NCBI GenBank assembly: GCA_034925905.1
Contig: JAYFRL010000018.1
Span: 1-64,000 of the forward strand
From: JAYFRL01 sp034925905
GTDB taxonomy: Bacteria > Bacillota > Clostridia > Lachnospirales > Anaerotignaceae
Reading direction: 5' to 3'
Length of the DNA: 64,000 nt
The notes beneath the pieces are model-generated. The model did not search any database, had not been told where the DNA came from, and worked only from the letters and a program-made list of their open reading frames with translations. The position numbers and the translations under genes were made by a program. How positions within the stretch are numbered: the stretch's first letter is position 1; every line of letters starts with the position of its first letter. Below are positions 17,626 to 26,080 of this stretch, one piece after another.

Positions 17626-19446
17626 ATGGAGCAAAAAGCAAATAAAAAAACAGGGCTTGCCCGCCTTTTTGAAATTGCGGGAGAAAAGCAGGGCTTGTTG
17701 ATTATATCCGGATTATTTTCAACAATAAGCGCAGCTTTTATGCTGGTGCCTTTTTTATCGGTATATCAGGTTCTTGGAGAGTTACTTAAAAATTCCGGGA
17801 ATATATCGGCTGTTGACAAGGCGTTTATGGTTCATTGGGGCTGGATTGCTCTTTTTGGGCTTATTACAGGGCTTATTTTTCTTTATGTGTCAATTATTTT
17901 TTCACATGTGGCGGCATTTAGGATTTTATATGGTCTTAAGATGGGGCTTTCCCGCCATATAGGGAAGCTTTCTCTTGGATTTTTGAATAATACCACAACC
18001 GGCGCAATCAAAAAAAATCTTGAGCAGGATGTAGACAAAATAGAGCTTTTTATTGCACATACAATACCCGACCTTGTAAATGTGGCAGCAACAGTAATTA
18101 TGATGTTTGCTATTTTTTTCACCCTAGATGGCTGGATGTCGTTTACAGTTCTTGCGGCTTTTATTATAAGCGTTGGCTTGCAGGCCTCAATGATGTTCGG
18201 AAAAAGTGCGCAAAAATCTACGAAAGCGTATTTTGATGCCTTGGAAAGGATACATGCCTCTGCCATTCAATATGTAAGAGGCATCCCTGTTGTAAAAGTA
18301 TTTGGCCAAACAGTACATTCTTTCCGCAGATTTAATGAAGACCTTTATGCCTATAGGGATCTTGCTTTGAGCTTTTGTGATGTTTTTGAAAACGGAATGG
18401 CATTTTTTACGGTTATGCTAAACTCATTTTTAACATTCATACTTCCGGTTGGGCTTTTGATTCTTAGCCGGGATCCGCAAAATATGGCGTTTGCTCTTGT
18501 ATATTTGTTTTTTATAATAATGGTTCCCGGAGTATCTTCGCCTCTTTATAAGCTTACGATGCTGGCTTCGGGCACGAGGGAAATATTTGAAGGCGTCAGC
18601 CGTATAGACAGGATTTATGGCGAAGAACCTGTGAAAGAGCCTAAAATAGGGAAAATCCCTAAAAGCTATGATGTTACCTTTAAAAACGTAAGCTTTGCAT
18701 ATGAAAACAAAGAAGAAGCAACACGTGTTGAAGCACTGTCAAATATCAGCTTTACGGCACGTGAGGGAGAGATAACGGCGCTTGTGGGTCCTTCGGGCGG
18801 AGGGAAATCAACGGTTGCAAATCTTATTCCGCGTTTCTGGGATGTAACGGAGGGTGAAATTGAAATAGGCGGCGTCAACATAAAAGATATAAAAACGGAA
18901 GAACTAATGGATACGGTTTCTTTTGTGTTTCAGGACACATTTTTATTTTATGACACTCTTTTCGAGAATATAAAAGTAGGCAACCCAAACGCTGCGGACG
19001 AAGAAGTATATGCCGCGGCCAGGGCAGCCCAATGCCATGCGTTTATTAAGGATCTTCCCCATGAATATAACACGCTTATAGGCGAAGGAGGAGTTTTCCT
19101 TTCGGGAGGGGAGGAGCAAAGAGTCTCCGTTGCAAGGGCAATACTTAAAAACGCGCCCATTCTTGTGCTGGACGAAGCCACAGCTTTTGCAGATCCTGAA
19201 AATGAATATAAAATGCAATTGGCTCTTAAAGAGCTTATAAAAAACAAAACCGTTATAATGATAGCGCACCGGCTTTCGTCAATTAAAAATACTAATCAAA
19301 TAATAGTGCTTGAAAACGGAAGCATAAAGCAAACGGGAACGCATAATGAATTAACGGGTAAAGATGGACTTTATAAACGTATGTGGGAAGCCTATACCAG
19401 TGCTTACCAATGGAAACTTAGCACAAGAGGAGGCGAAAAAGCATGA
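17626..19446 (+). CDS. ABC exporter-type half-transporter, YbtPQ/IrtAB-like (first)
   Basis: 606 residues from the ATG at 17626, which has AAAGGGG upstream; an upstream TTG frame is less likely. The N-terminal membrane domain (~1-320) has six segments. The nucleotide-binding domain has Walker A GPSGGGKST, Q-loop FVFQDTFLF, signature LSGGEEQR, Walker B ILVLDEATAFADPENE and H-loop IAHRLSS. The ATAFADPENE form is common in YbtP/YbtQ-like siderophore importers. It overlaps the next gene by 4 bases, so a heterodimer is likely. Iron boxes and AraC repeats upstream support an iron-siderophore role. Confidence 0.88.
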   Translation: MEQKANKKTGLARLFEIAGEKQGLLIISGLFSTISAAFMLVPFLSVYQVLGELLKNSGNISAVDKAFMVHWGWIALFGLITGLIFLYVSIIFSHVAAFRILYGLKMGLSRHIGKLSLGFLNNTTTGAIKKNLEQDVDKIELFIAHTIPDLVNVAATVIMMFAIFFTLDGWMSFTVLAAFIISVGLQASMMFGKSAQKSTKAYFDALERIHASAIQYVRGIPVVKVFGQTVHSFRRFNEDLYAYRDLALSFCDVFENGMAFFTVMLNSFLTFILPVGLLILSRDPQNMAFALVYLFFIIMVPGVSSPLYKLTMLASGTREIFEGVSRIDRIYGEEPVKEPKIGKIPKSYDVTFKNVSFAYENKEEATRVEALSNISFTAREGEITALVGPSGGGKSTVANLIPRFWDVTEGEIEIGGVNIKDIKTEELMDTVSFVFQDTFLFYDTLFENIKVGNPNAADEEVYAAARAAQCHAFIKDLPHEYNTLIGEGGVFLSGGEEQRVSVARAILKNAPILVLDEATAFADPENEYKMQLALKELIKNKTVIMIAHRLSSIKNTNQIIVLENGSIKQTGTHNELTGKDGLYKRMWEAYTSAYQWKLSTRGGEKA

Positions 19447-21173
19447 AAATGTTAGATAATATAACGGTTGGTCAGCCAAAAAAATTGCTTAAGCCGATCT
19501 TATTTACGGTACTTTCTAATCTTGTCAATGTTGTCCCGTTTGTAATTTCAATTCAGATTATTGGCATGGTTTTCGATTCATTTGCAAGTCCCGATAAAGG
19601 TTTGGATATGAAAAAAATCTGGATGATGATAGGCTTCATCTTCGTTTATATGATAGTTATGTTTTTAGCTGAAAAACCTGCATACAGAAGCAGCTACCGC
19701 GATGCCTATAATATTTCTGCAAAGGGTCGTGCAAGCCTTGCGGAGCATCTTAGGAAATTGCCGTTGGGATATATAACAAGCAGGGATCCGGGGGATCTTG
19801 CAAACATGATAATGGGAGATTTTACGCTTGTTGAAACGGCCATATCGCATATTGTTCCTCAGCTTTTCGGAGCTCTCGTTATGCCTTTTCTGGCGTTTAT
19901 TTCGCTTATTTTTGTTGATTGGCGCATGTCTTTATCCATGTTTATAGCTCTTCCTGTTTCAATAATTATTTTGTGGCTGAATGATAAAACAAATAAGCGC
20001 ATGGCAGACAGGCAGATGAAAGCAAAGCTTGACGCAGGCAACCGCCTACAGGAATATCTTCTTGGAATACGCGTTATGAAAGCTTATAGCATGGTCGGAG
20101 AAAAATTTGAAAGGCTTGAGGCTTCTTTCCGCAGGCAAATGAAAGAGAGCATAAGATATGAGGCTCTCACGGGACCGGTTTTGCTGTTTACAATAACGCT
20201 TATACGTTCAGGGTTAACATTGATGGTGCTTACGGGCACATATCTTCTTATAGGAGGGAAACTTGATCTTATAACCTTTGTTATGTTCCTTGTTATTGGT
20301 TCGCGTGTTTATGATCCGCTTACCTCTGCCCTCATGAAATTTGCGGAGCTTAGATATGATGAACGCGCAGGCGAGCGTATATTGCATCTTATGAACGAAG
20401 CTGAAATGGGCGGAACAAAATCGCCTAACGGAAACACAGATATTATATTTGAAAATGTATCCTTTGGATATGGAGAAAAAGAAGTGCTGCATAATATATC
20501 CCTTACGATGAAGCAGGGAACACTTACGGCCCTTGTGGGCCCGTCCGGCAGTGGGAAAAGCACAATTATGAAGCTTTGCGCGCGGTTTTATGACCCAAGC
20601 AAGGGAAGGGTCAGCTTCGGGGGCATCGATGAATCCAGCATGGACCCCGAAAAGCTGATGGAAAAGATATCTATGGTATTTCAGGATGTATATTTGTTTC
20701 AGGATACTGTTGGAAACAATATACGCTTCGGAAAAGAAAACGCAACGGATAAAGAAATGATTGAGGCTGCAAAAAAGGCATGCTGCTATGATTTTATAAT
20801 GGAACTGCCCAAAGGCTTTGATACTATGGTGGGTGAAGGCGGTTGCACTCTTTCAGGCGGGGAGAAGCAAAGGATATCAATTGCAAGGGCTATGCTTAAA
20901 AACGCTCCTGTTGTTCTCTTGGATGAGGCAACAGCCTCTTTAGACCCTGAGAACGAAGTTGAAGTGCAAAAGGCAATAGGAGAATTGATTTCAGGAAGAA
21001 CCGTTATAGTTATTGCACATAGGCTTAAAACGGTTAGAGCTGCAGATAATATAATCGTTATGGAAGGCGGAAAAATTAAGGAAGAGGGCACGCATGAAAG
21101 TTTAACCCAGAAAAACGGTCTTTATAATAAGCTTTGGAGAATTCAAAACGATTCTGTTGGTTGGACATTATAA
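19443..21173 (+). CDS. ABC exporter-type half-transporter, YbtPQ/IrtAB-like (second)
   Basis: 576 residues: six membrane segments, then a nucleotide-binding domain with Walker A GPSGSGKST, Q-loop MVFQDVYLF, signature LSGGEKQR, Walker B VVLLDEATASLDPENE and H-loop IAHRLKT. It overlaps the first half-transporter by ATGA. The pair probably forms one heterodimer. The exporter fold is used for siderophore import by YbtPQ and IrtAB, but drug or peptide export cannot be excluded. Confidence 0.88.
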   Translation: MKMLDNITVGQPKKLLKPILFTVLSNLVNVVPFVISIQIIGMVFDSFASPDKGLDMKKIWMMIGFIFVYMIVMFLAEKPAYRSSYRDAYNISAKGRASLAEHLRKLPLGYITSRDPGDLANMIMGDFTLVETAISHIVPQLFGALVMPFLAFISLIFVDWRMSLSMFIALPVSIIILWLNDKTNKRMADRQMKAKLDAGNRLQEYLLGIRVMKAYSMVGEKFERLEASFRRQMKESIRYEALTGPVLLFTITLIRSGLTLMVLTGTYLLIGGKLDLITFVMFLVIGSRVYDPLTSALMKFAELRYDERAGERILHLMNEAEMGGTKSPNGNTDIIFENVSFGYGEKEVLHNISLTMKQGTLTALVGPSGSGKSTIMKLCARFYDPSKGRVSFGGIDESSMDPEKLMEKISMVFQDVYLFQDTVGNNIRFGKENATDKEMIEAAKKACCYDFIMELPKGFDTMVGEGGCTLSGGEKQRISIARAMLKNAPVVLLDEATASLDPENEVEVQKAIGELISGRTVIVIAHRLKTVRAADNIIVMEGGKIKEEGTHESLTQKNGLYNKLWRIQNDSVGWTL

Positions 21174-21191
21174 AGCCTGCAGTTAGATTAT

Positions 21192-21236
21192 AAAAAAACG
21201 GCATTCCCGTTTAATCTCGGGGGATGCCATTTTTTG
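21192..21236. terminator. Terminator after the ABC pair
   Basis: GGCATTCCCG pairs with CGGGGGATGCC across a short TTTAATCT loop, flanked by A-run and T-run. It works in the + direction for the ABC genes. Confidence 0.85.
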
Positions 21237-21297
21237 TGGAGTACATGAATTTAAGCTTTGCTTAATTGCATTAAAATCAAACAGGCATTAGAATATT

Positions 21298-21723
21298 TTA
21301 TCTTTGGCGCGTCGCTTGTTTCCTGTTGACTAGAAAAATCAAAGCTGTTCCGCTGATAATAAAAATAACGCTTCCGCCTAACAATTCAAGGTTGTTTTTC
21401 ATGCTGTTGAGATATGGAAAGGCGGGCAAATATTTTATGTTTGCGGTTGAAGTCCCATCTGCTTTAAGATATACGGAATTTCCTATTTTTTTTGCGAGCC
21501 CATTTATATTTTTCCCTCCGGGTAGGCTAAAGGTATAGCTTATATTATAAGTATACCGCCCGGGTTTTCCGTCCGAGCGTTCTCCGCCTTCACGTCTTAT
21601 GTTAGTTATTACGGCTGAGGTTTTTTCCCCGGCTATTGCAAGTGATATTTCCCCGGCTCCCCACAATATCAGGGAGATACCTAAAAGAGAAATTAATATA
21701 CGAGCGATTATACCGTGTTTCAT
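21298..21723 (-). CDS. Membrane protein, DUF3592-like
   Basis: About 141 residues. The ATG at 21723 has GGAGGC upstream and is preferred over the longer frame to 21768. One membrane segment lies at each end (~10-28 and ~108-130), flanking an extracytoplasmic beta-rich domain with SAVITNIRREGG, YTYNISYTF and NIKYLPAFPYLN. This is the DUF3592 pattern, and it matches the C-terminal part of the zinc-ribbon protein at 23932-24459, so the two are paralogues. Confidence 0.7.
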   Translation of the reverse strand: MKHGIIARILISLLGISLILWGAGEISLAIAGEKTSAVITNIRREGGERSDGKPGRYTYNISYTFSLPGGKNINGLAKKIGNSVYLKADGTSTANIKYLPAFPYLNSMKNNLELLGGSVIFIISGTALIFLVNRKQATRQR

Positions 21724-21751
21724 TTTTATGCCTCCTATGATTGCAGGTCTT

Positions 21752-22141
21752 TTAATACTGAGTATCAATCCTCTGCTCTTTCAAAAACGGCTTTTTTTTG
21801 TCTTCAAGCAGAAAAGTGATTTTATCTTTTTCGGTTGTGCAGCTTACCATTGAAAAAACAACGCTTCCGTCGTTAAGGTAAAAGGCTTCAGCCCTTTCAT
21901 ACGAGATTTCTTCATTCCCCAGTATAAAAACATAGCCGTATGTTTGGTTATTTGCTCTCCCGTTTAGAATGTAGACAAAATCATCTGAAAGGCTTACAGA
22001 AACTTTTTTCCCTTCGCTAAAGATTAAGCTGCCTGAAGTGCCGGAAAAAAGACCTGTTAATTCTTTTTCCGCAGTTTTATTCGGTTTTATGTCTGAGGTA
22101 GCGTATTGGGCAAAAATTGCAAAAAACAGTATAATAAACAC
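21752..22141 (-). CDS. Small secreted or membrane-anchored protein, unknown
   Basis: 129 residues from GTG; one N-terminal hydrophobic segment, then a beta-rich domain. The GTG lacks a ribosome site. The frame continues upstream to an ATT at 22165, which would add KK-ILIP before the hydrophobic stretch and sits 6 bases from GAAAGG, a better signal-peptide start. No in-frame ATG exists. No family recognised. Its position suggests it belongs with the zinc-ribbon membrane cluster. Confidence 0.6.
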   Translation of the reverse strand: MFIILFFAIFAQYATSDIKPNKTAEKELTGLFSGTSGSLIFSEGKKVSVSLSDDFVYILNGRANNQTYGYVFILGNEEISYERAEAFYLNDGSVVFSMVSCTTEKDKITFLLEDKKKPFLKEQRIDTQY

Positions 22142-22175
22142 CGGGATTAAAATTTTTTTGATAATACCATACCTT

Positions 22176-22727
22176 TCAGAACTTTGTTTTTATCTTTATA
22201 AAATTTTCAGCCAAAGAATAGTTTTCTTTTGTACAAAACAAACCGATATTTTCGGTAAGCTTACCTCTAAGCAGAATAGTGTGGTTTTGTGGTTTATATT
22301 TTATCTTTGTTATATGAGCCCATCTGATGAAAACTTCCTGGTTAGACTGAGCAAGCATTCCTGCGCCCGCAACCGAAGGTTTACCGGAAGCAAGGCCTAA
22401 AACTACAGTTATGACGTTTAATATCCCGTTTTTTTTGGCTTGTTTTTCTTGTGTGCGGTATAAAATGCCTTTTTTATCCAGCACAAATTCCGCGTCATAT
22501 TTTCCTCTGTATATAACCATTATAAAAACCCATGTGAGAAAGAGCAGCGCAACTATCAGGCCAATTGCATACAGGGCATATACACTTTTTCCTGACGTAA
22601 TTGCTATAATAAGTATTACAAGGCCAAAAGGTATTCCGATTGCTATTCCAATTTGCTTTAAAATAACTGTGTTTTTAAATATAGGAACACTTATCTTCCA
22701 GCTTAAGGTTTCATGAAAGTCATTCAT
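22176..22727 (-). CDS. Two-helix membrane protein with PH-like tail, unknown
   Basis: 183 residues. Two adjacent membrane helices (~25-75) are followed by a cytoplasmic beta-rich part (YDAEFVLDKKGILYRT, FIRWAHITKIKY, HTILLRGK) that reads like a bacterial PH-type domain. No confident family. It is part of the minus-strand cluster 21298-25928, starting 19 bases after the zinc-ribbon gene at 22747. Confidence 0.65.
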   Translation of the reverse strand: MNDFHETLSWKISVPIFKNTVILKQIGIAIGIPFGLVILIIAITSGKSVYALYAIGLIVALLFLTWVFIMVIYRGKYDAEFVLDKKGILYRTQEKQAKKNGILNVITVVLGLASGKPSVAGAGMLAQSNQEVFIRWAHITKIKYKPQNHTILLRGKLTENIGLFCTKENYSLAENFIKIKTKF

Positions 22728-22746
22728 ATTAAACCCCGTTTCTTTA

Positions 22747-23196
22747 TTAATAATAGCGGCTACCCATAATACCCTGCAAAGTTCCCATTATAACTCCGCC
22801 GGCCAAAACCCACAATATTAAACCAATAGCTCCTAAAATCAGGGCAGCCCTTGCAAAATTCCTTTTGTTTGGATTCGCGTTTTTCCCAAAGCTCCAAACA
22901 AAAAGAAGTATGATGTTTACAACAGGTATATACATCAATATAAACATCAGCATATAATTTCCAACGCTTAAAACAGAGTTTATTGCATTGGCCGGAGCAG
23001 AATATGGATTATACTGTGTGCTTGCGTAGGGATTGTCATCCGGTCTTGTATAATATTCAGAAGAATTTTGTGTGGAATTCGGTGAAGCCGGAGCTGTTTT
23101 TTCATAAGCAGGTTTAGTTTCTTCAATTTTTGCGCCGCAGTTGTCGCAGAATCTTGCTTCGTCCGGGAGCTTGTTGCCACAATGTTCACAAAACAT
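22747..23196 (-). CDS. Zinc-ribbon membrane protein
   Basis: 149 residues. An N-terminal zinc ribbon MFCEHCGNKLPDEARFCDNC (two CxxC pairs) is followed by a Pro/Ser/Asn/Tyr-rich linker and two membrane helices (~80-145). This architecture is common in Clostridia, but the function is not known. GGAGGA site before the ATG. Confidence 0.8.
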   Translation of the reverse strand: MFCEHCGNKLPDEARFCDNCGAKIEETKPAYEKTAPASPNSTQNSSEYYTRPDDNPYASTQYNPYSAPANAINSVLSVGNYMLMFILMYIPVVNIILLFVWSFGKNANPNKRNFARAALILGAIGLILWVLAGGVIMGTLQGIMGSRYY

Positions 23197-23216
23197 AATA
23201 AATCCTCCTTATATTA

Positions 23217-23867
23217 TTATTCTACTTTTGTGCCGCATTGGGTACAAAATTTGGAATCTTCCTTAAGCGGAGCGTGGCAGGAAGGGCATACACGCTCCGC
23301 TGCAGCCGTGGTCTCTAAAGCTATCTCTGGAGAGGTTTCCGTATTTGTAACAGAACTTTGAGGTTTAGCTTCATATTGCGGATTAAGAGGAGGGTTTTGA
23401 ACCGGAGGTGCGGCTGCGTACTGACCGGAAGTTTTCGCTTTTGTGGGTTTTTCAAAAACAGATGTCAAGTCTCCCACGGCAAATTTTGAAATAAAGGGAA
23501 GGTTTGCTTCTTGACCGCGAAGTAACCTAAGAATGGCAATTATTGAAAGCGCAACAAGTGCAATATATAGCAGGCTGCTTACAACTGAATTTATGGTAAG
23601 CAAACCGTTTTGAACCTTATAAACCTCAATCCATCCGAAAAATCGAGCCAATCCTCTAAATATCCATCCCAAGACAAGGTTTGTTATGTAATATGCAATT
23701 GTAAGAAAAAGAGCCTGAAAAACCTGCCTGTTTAACCATTCCTCTTTTTCCGCAAGGAGAGCAAAACCTGCTATAAGCAATACTGATTGAGGCTGCTGAA
23801 ATACGCAGAAGGCAAAAGCTATAGCCGCGATTGAAGCAAGGCTTAATCCAAATTTTCCTTTTGTCAT
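23217..23867 (-). CDS. Membrane protein with C-terminal zinc ribbon
   Basis: 216 residues. About four membrane helices (~1-120) precede a Pro/Ala/Thr-rich linker and a C-terminal zinc ribbon CPSCHAPLKEDSKFCTQC. It is the mirror arrangement of its neighbour at 22747, which has the ribbon in front, so the two may contact each other. Function unknown. Confidence 0.8.
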   Translation of the reverse strand: MTKGKFGLSLASIAAIAFAFCVFQQPQSVLLIAGFALLAEKEEWLNRQVFQALFLTIAYYITNLVLGWIFRGLARFFGWIEVYKVQNGLLTINSVVSSLLYIALVALSIIAILRLLRGQEANLPFISKFAVGDLTSVFEKPTKAKTSGQYAAAPPVQNPPLNPQYEAKPQSSVTNTETSPEIALETTAAAERVCPSCHAPLKEDSKFCTQCGTKVE

Positions 23868-23931
23868 AATAAAATCATCCTTTCTGTTATAAGTTTAAGA
23901 TAAATGTTCCTGTTTTATTAAGGGATATCCT

Positions 23932-24459
23932 TTATTTCCTGTTTCTAAGAGAGCGAAACAATATAAATGCGCCAAGTAGAATTATTGAAAGAGAAATAAG
24001 AGTTCCGTAGCCTCTGTCTTCGGTGTTTATGTGTGGCCAAAAAGACAAATAAAGCACAGGAACAGAGCTCTTCATTTGGCTTCCTCCCTCGAATACACGG
24101 GTTACAGAACCGGTGTAGCGGTTGCCGTTTGCCACGAATTCGTAAGAAAGCTTATATCTGGCTGGATTTCTGGTTGAACTGTCGTTTGCCAGGAAGGCAA
24201 CCTGTTCAATCCCTATAACTTTTGCATTTGAGGTTTTACCCATAATGGCAAGAGCCGCATATCCAGCTCCTATAAAAATCAACATGGTTGATAAAATAAT
24301 TAAAAATACCCTCCAAACAATTTTATTTGGCTTAATTTTTGAATTTTTAACGTATGCTTCCGTGGATTTGACGCCTCTGTTTAAATCTGCCCCGCAAGAA
24401 CTGCAAAAGAGTGATTTTTTTTTGATTTGGGTGCCGCAGTTTTTACAAAAATTATCCAT
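23932..24459 (-). CDS. Zinc ribbon + DUF3592-like membrane protein
   Basis: 175 residues. N-terminal zinc ribbon FCKNCGTQIKKKSLFCSSCG, then a membrane helix (~45-70), a beta-rich extracytoplasmic domain (NAKVIGIEQVAF, RYKLSYEFVANGNRYTG, VLYLSFWP) and a second helix. The domain after the ribbon is a paralogue of the 21298-21723 protein. Confidence 0.75.
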   Translation of the reverse strand: MDNFCKNCGTQIKKKSLFCSSCGADLNRGVKSTEAYVKNSKIKPNKIVWRVFLIILSTMLIFIGAGYAALAIMGKTSNAKVIGIEQVAFLANDSSTRNPARYKLSYEFVANGNRYTGSVTRVFEGGSQMKSSVPVLYLSFWPHINTEDRGYGTLISLSIILLGAFILFRSLRNRK

Positions 24460-24483
24460 AAAATAAGTCCTTCCAAAAAACGG

Positions 24484-25170
24484 TTATTTCAAAAGCGGAC
24501 ATTTGCATCGGAAGCATATGTCGTCGTTTATGCTGCAAAGCGTACCGCAGGCATTGCAGAAGATTATGCTGTCTTTTGATTTATCATATTTTTCATAAGA
24601 TTTTAAACCTGCGTGATGCCGAACGTGGTCGCCAATTTGATAGTAATTATAAACAGTGTCGTCATCATTAAAGGAAAGCCGGTGAATTTTGCCGTTGGAG
24701 TCTTCCCTTATAAAAACGGTATATTCGGTGTAATTCTCGGTGTAATAATCGTCGTCACCGGTTCTTTGCTGACGTGTTTTCTTTTTAATGGTTTTGTCAA
24801 TAACGGAGCCATCCCAGGTTTTGCTGTGATTTCTGCCCAATATTTGGAAAAATGCTATTAAGAGAAACATACTTCCTATCCCGAACCCAATAAAAAGAGC
24901 TTGGGGGTTTTCCATATCCTCAACGCCCATTTCTCCTGCGATAAAAAATCCGACAACTGCAATGACGGCTATAATAACCGAAAATATGGCGGACCAGCGG
25001 TTAGAGTTTTTAAGATATGCGGCAAAAGCAGGGTCGTTTACTTTGCTTGAATAACCGATTTTTCCTGTTTTGCCTGCTTGCACCGGTGAATCATTAGAAA
25101 CCGGCTGTCCGCAGGAATTGCAGAATTTTGTGTTTTCCGATATAACAGCGCCACAATTTTTACAATACAC
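24484..25170 (-). CDS. Membrane protein with zinc ribbons at both ends
   Basis: 228 residues. The N-terminal ribbon is CKNCGAVISENTKFCNSCG and the C-terminal ribbon FCNACGTLCSINDDICFRCK; two membrane helices (~55-100) and a charged beta domain lie between. The double ribbon makes it the most elaborate member of the cluster. No defined function. Confidence 0.75.
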   Translation of the reverse strand: MYCKNCGAVISENTKFCNSCGQPVSNDSPVQAGKTGKIGYSSKVNDPAFAAYLKNSNRWSAIFSVIIAVIAVVGFFIAGEMGVEDMENPQALFIGFGIGSMFLLIAFFQILGRNHSKTWDGSVIDKTIKKKTRQQRTGDDDYYTENYTEYTVFIREDSNGKIHRLSFNDDDTVYNYYQIGDHVRHHAGLKSYEKYDKSKDSIIFCNACGTLCSINDDICFRCKCPLLK

Positions 25171-25394
25171 ATTTATCCCTCCTGTTAAAGTTTGTGTGAC
25201 AAAAAGAATTAATAGATACTTTACTAAATCAATAAGATTTTTTGAGCCCGGTCTTTGGCTGGGGCATTGGCGTTTATTGAGCCTTTTGTGGTTTTTGTAC
25301 CGATTGCTAAATAAAATGTTTATTAATTCAAATTCCTCCTGTTTTTCATGTAAAAACTATAGTGGCAGGGTTTTATATTAAAAATATTTTTTGG

Positions 25395-25928
25395 TTAATC
25401 AATAATTGAGGGTATAATACCTGTTTCGTATCGGAATTTTTCGGCGATTTTTAAGAGGACGCTATTTTCGGTTTCCGAATGCAGAATCCTTGAGGTTTGT
25501 GTTTTCAGATTTGTGCCGTAAGTAAGCAGTATAAAATCCCGACCAAGCTCAACTTTTTTTAAACGTATGCCGTTTTGATTGAATCTTATGATTTTTGAAT
25601 CAAGAAGTATGCCAAAACATGAAACGAACACTTCCACAAAATCTCTTGCAAAAAGTTCGGATGTTTTGCCGTTTTTTTGCATTTGAAAAACCATAGGCAT
25701 TACATACATGATTTGGTTCTCAATTATAAGCTGTGCGGTTTTTATGTTTTTGAATGCGGTAATTAAAAACAATGCGGTAATTAATGCGGCTGCTAAAAGC
25801 GGCCCTGCAAAAAGCTCCCATTTTAGAGGTTGGGATATAATTATGCCTGTAAAAATTATTACTTCAAGTATGAGTGCAGCCAAAAGGCAGTTTGCATATA
25901 GAGTAAGTTTTTTCAAACAAAAATTCAC
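25395..25928 (-). CDS. Two-helix membrane protein, unknown
   Basis: 177 residues. Two N-terminal membrane helices (~10-60) precede a cytoplasmic domain of alternating strands (GILLDSKIIRFNQNGIRLKK, ELGRDFILLTYG). It resembles YcxB-type proteins in layout, but I cannot assign it. A 224-base spacer without a visible gene separates it from the zinc-ribbon gene at 24484. Confidence 0.6.
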   Translation of the reverse strand: MNFCLKKLTLYANCLLAALILEVIIFTGIIISQPLKWELFAGPLLAAALITALFLITAFKNIKTAQLIIENQIMYVMPMVFQMQKNGKTSELFARDFVEVFVSCFGILLDSKIIRFNQNGIRLKKVELGRDFILLTYGTNLKTQTSRILHSETENSVLLKIAEKFRYETGIIPSIID

Positions 25929-26002
25929 CTCCGAATATGGGCTCTTTATTATATTACATCGTATTAAAATTTCCTTAAATCACCACATAGTGTGATTTAA
26001 GC

Positions 26003-26043
26003 AAAAAAAGCGCCTCACATTTTTATGTGAGGCGCTTTTTTAT
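26003..26043. terminator. Strong bidirectional terminator
   Basis: AGCGCCTCACAT pairs with ATGTGAGGCGCT across TTTT, with A-run and T-run on the two sides. It separates the zinc-ribbon cluster from the LuxR gene and on the minus strand ends the LuxR transcript. Confidence 0.9.
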
Positions 26044-26080
26044 GTTGGAATGCTATCCTTGAGGCGCATTAAAATATGAT

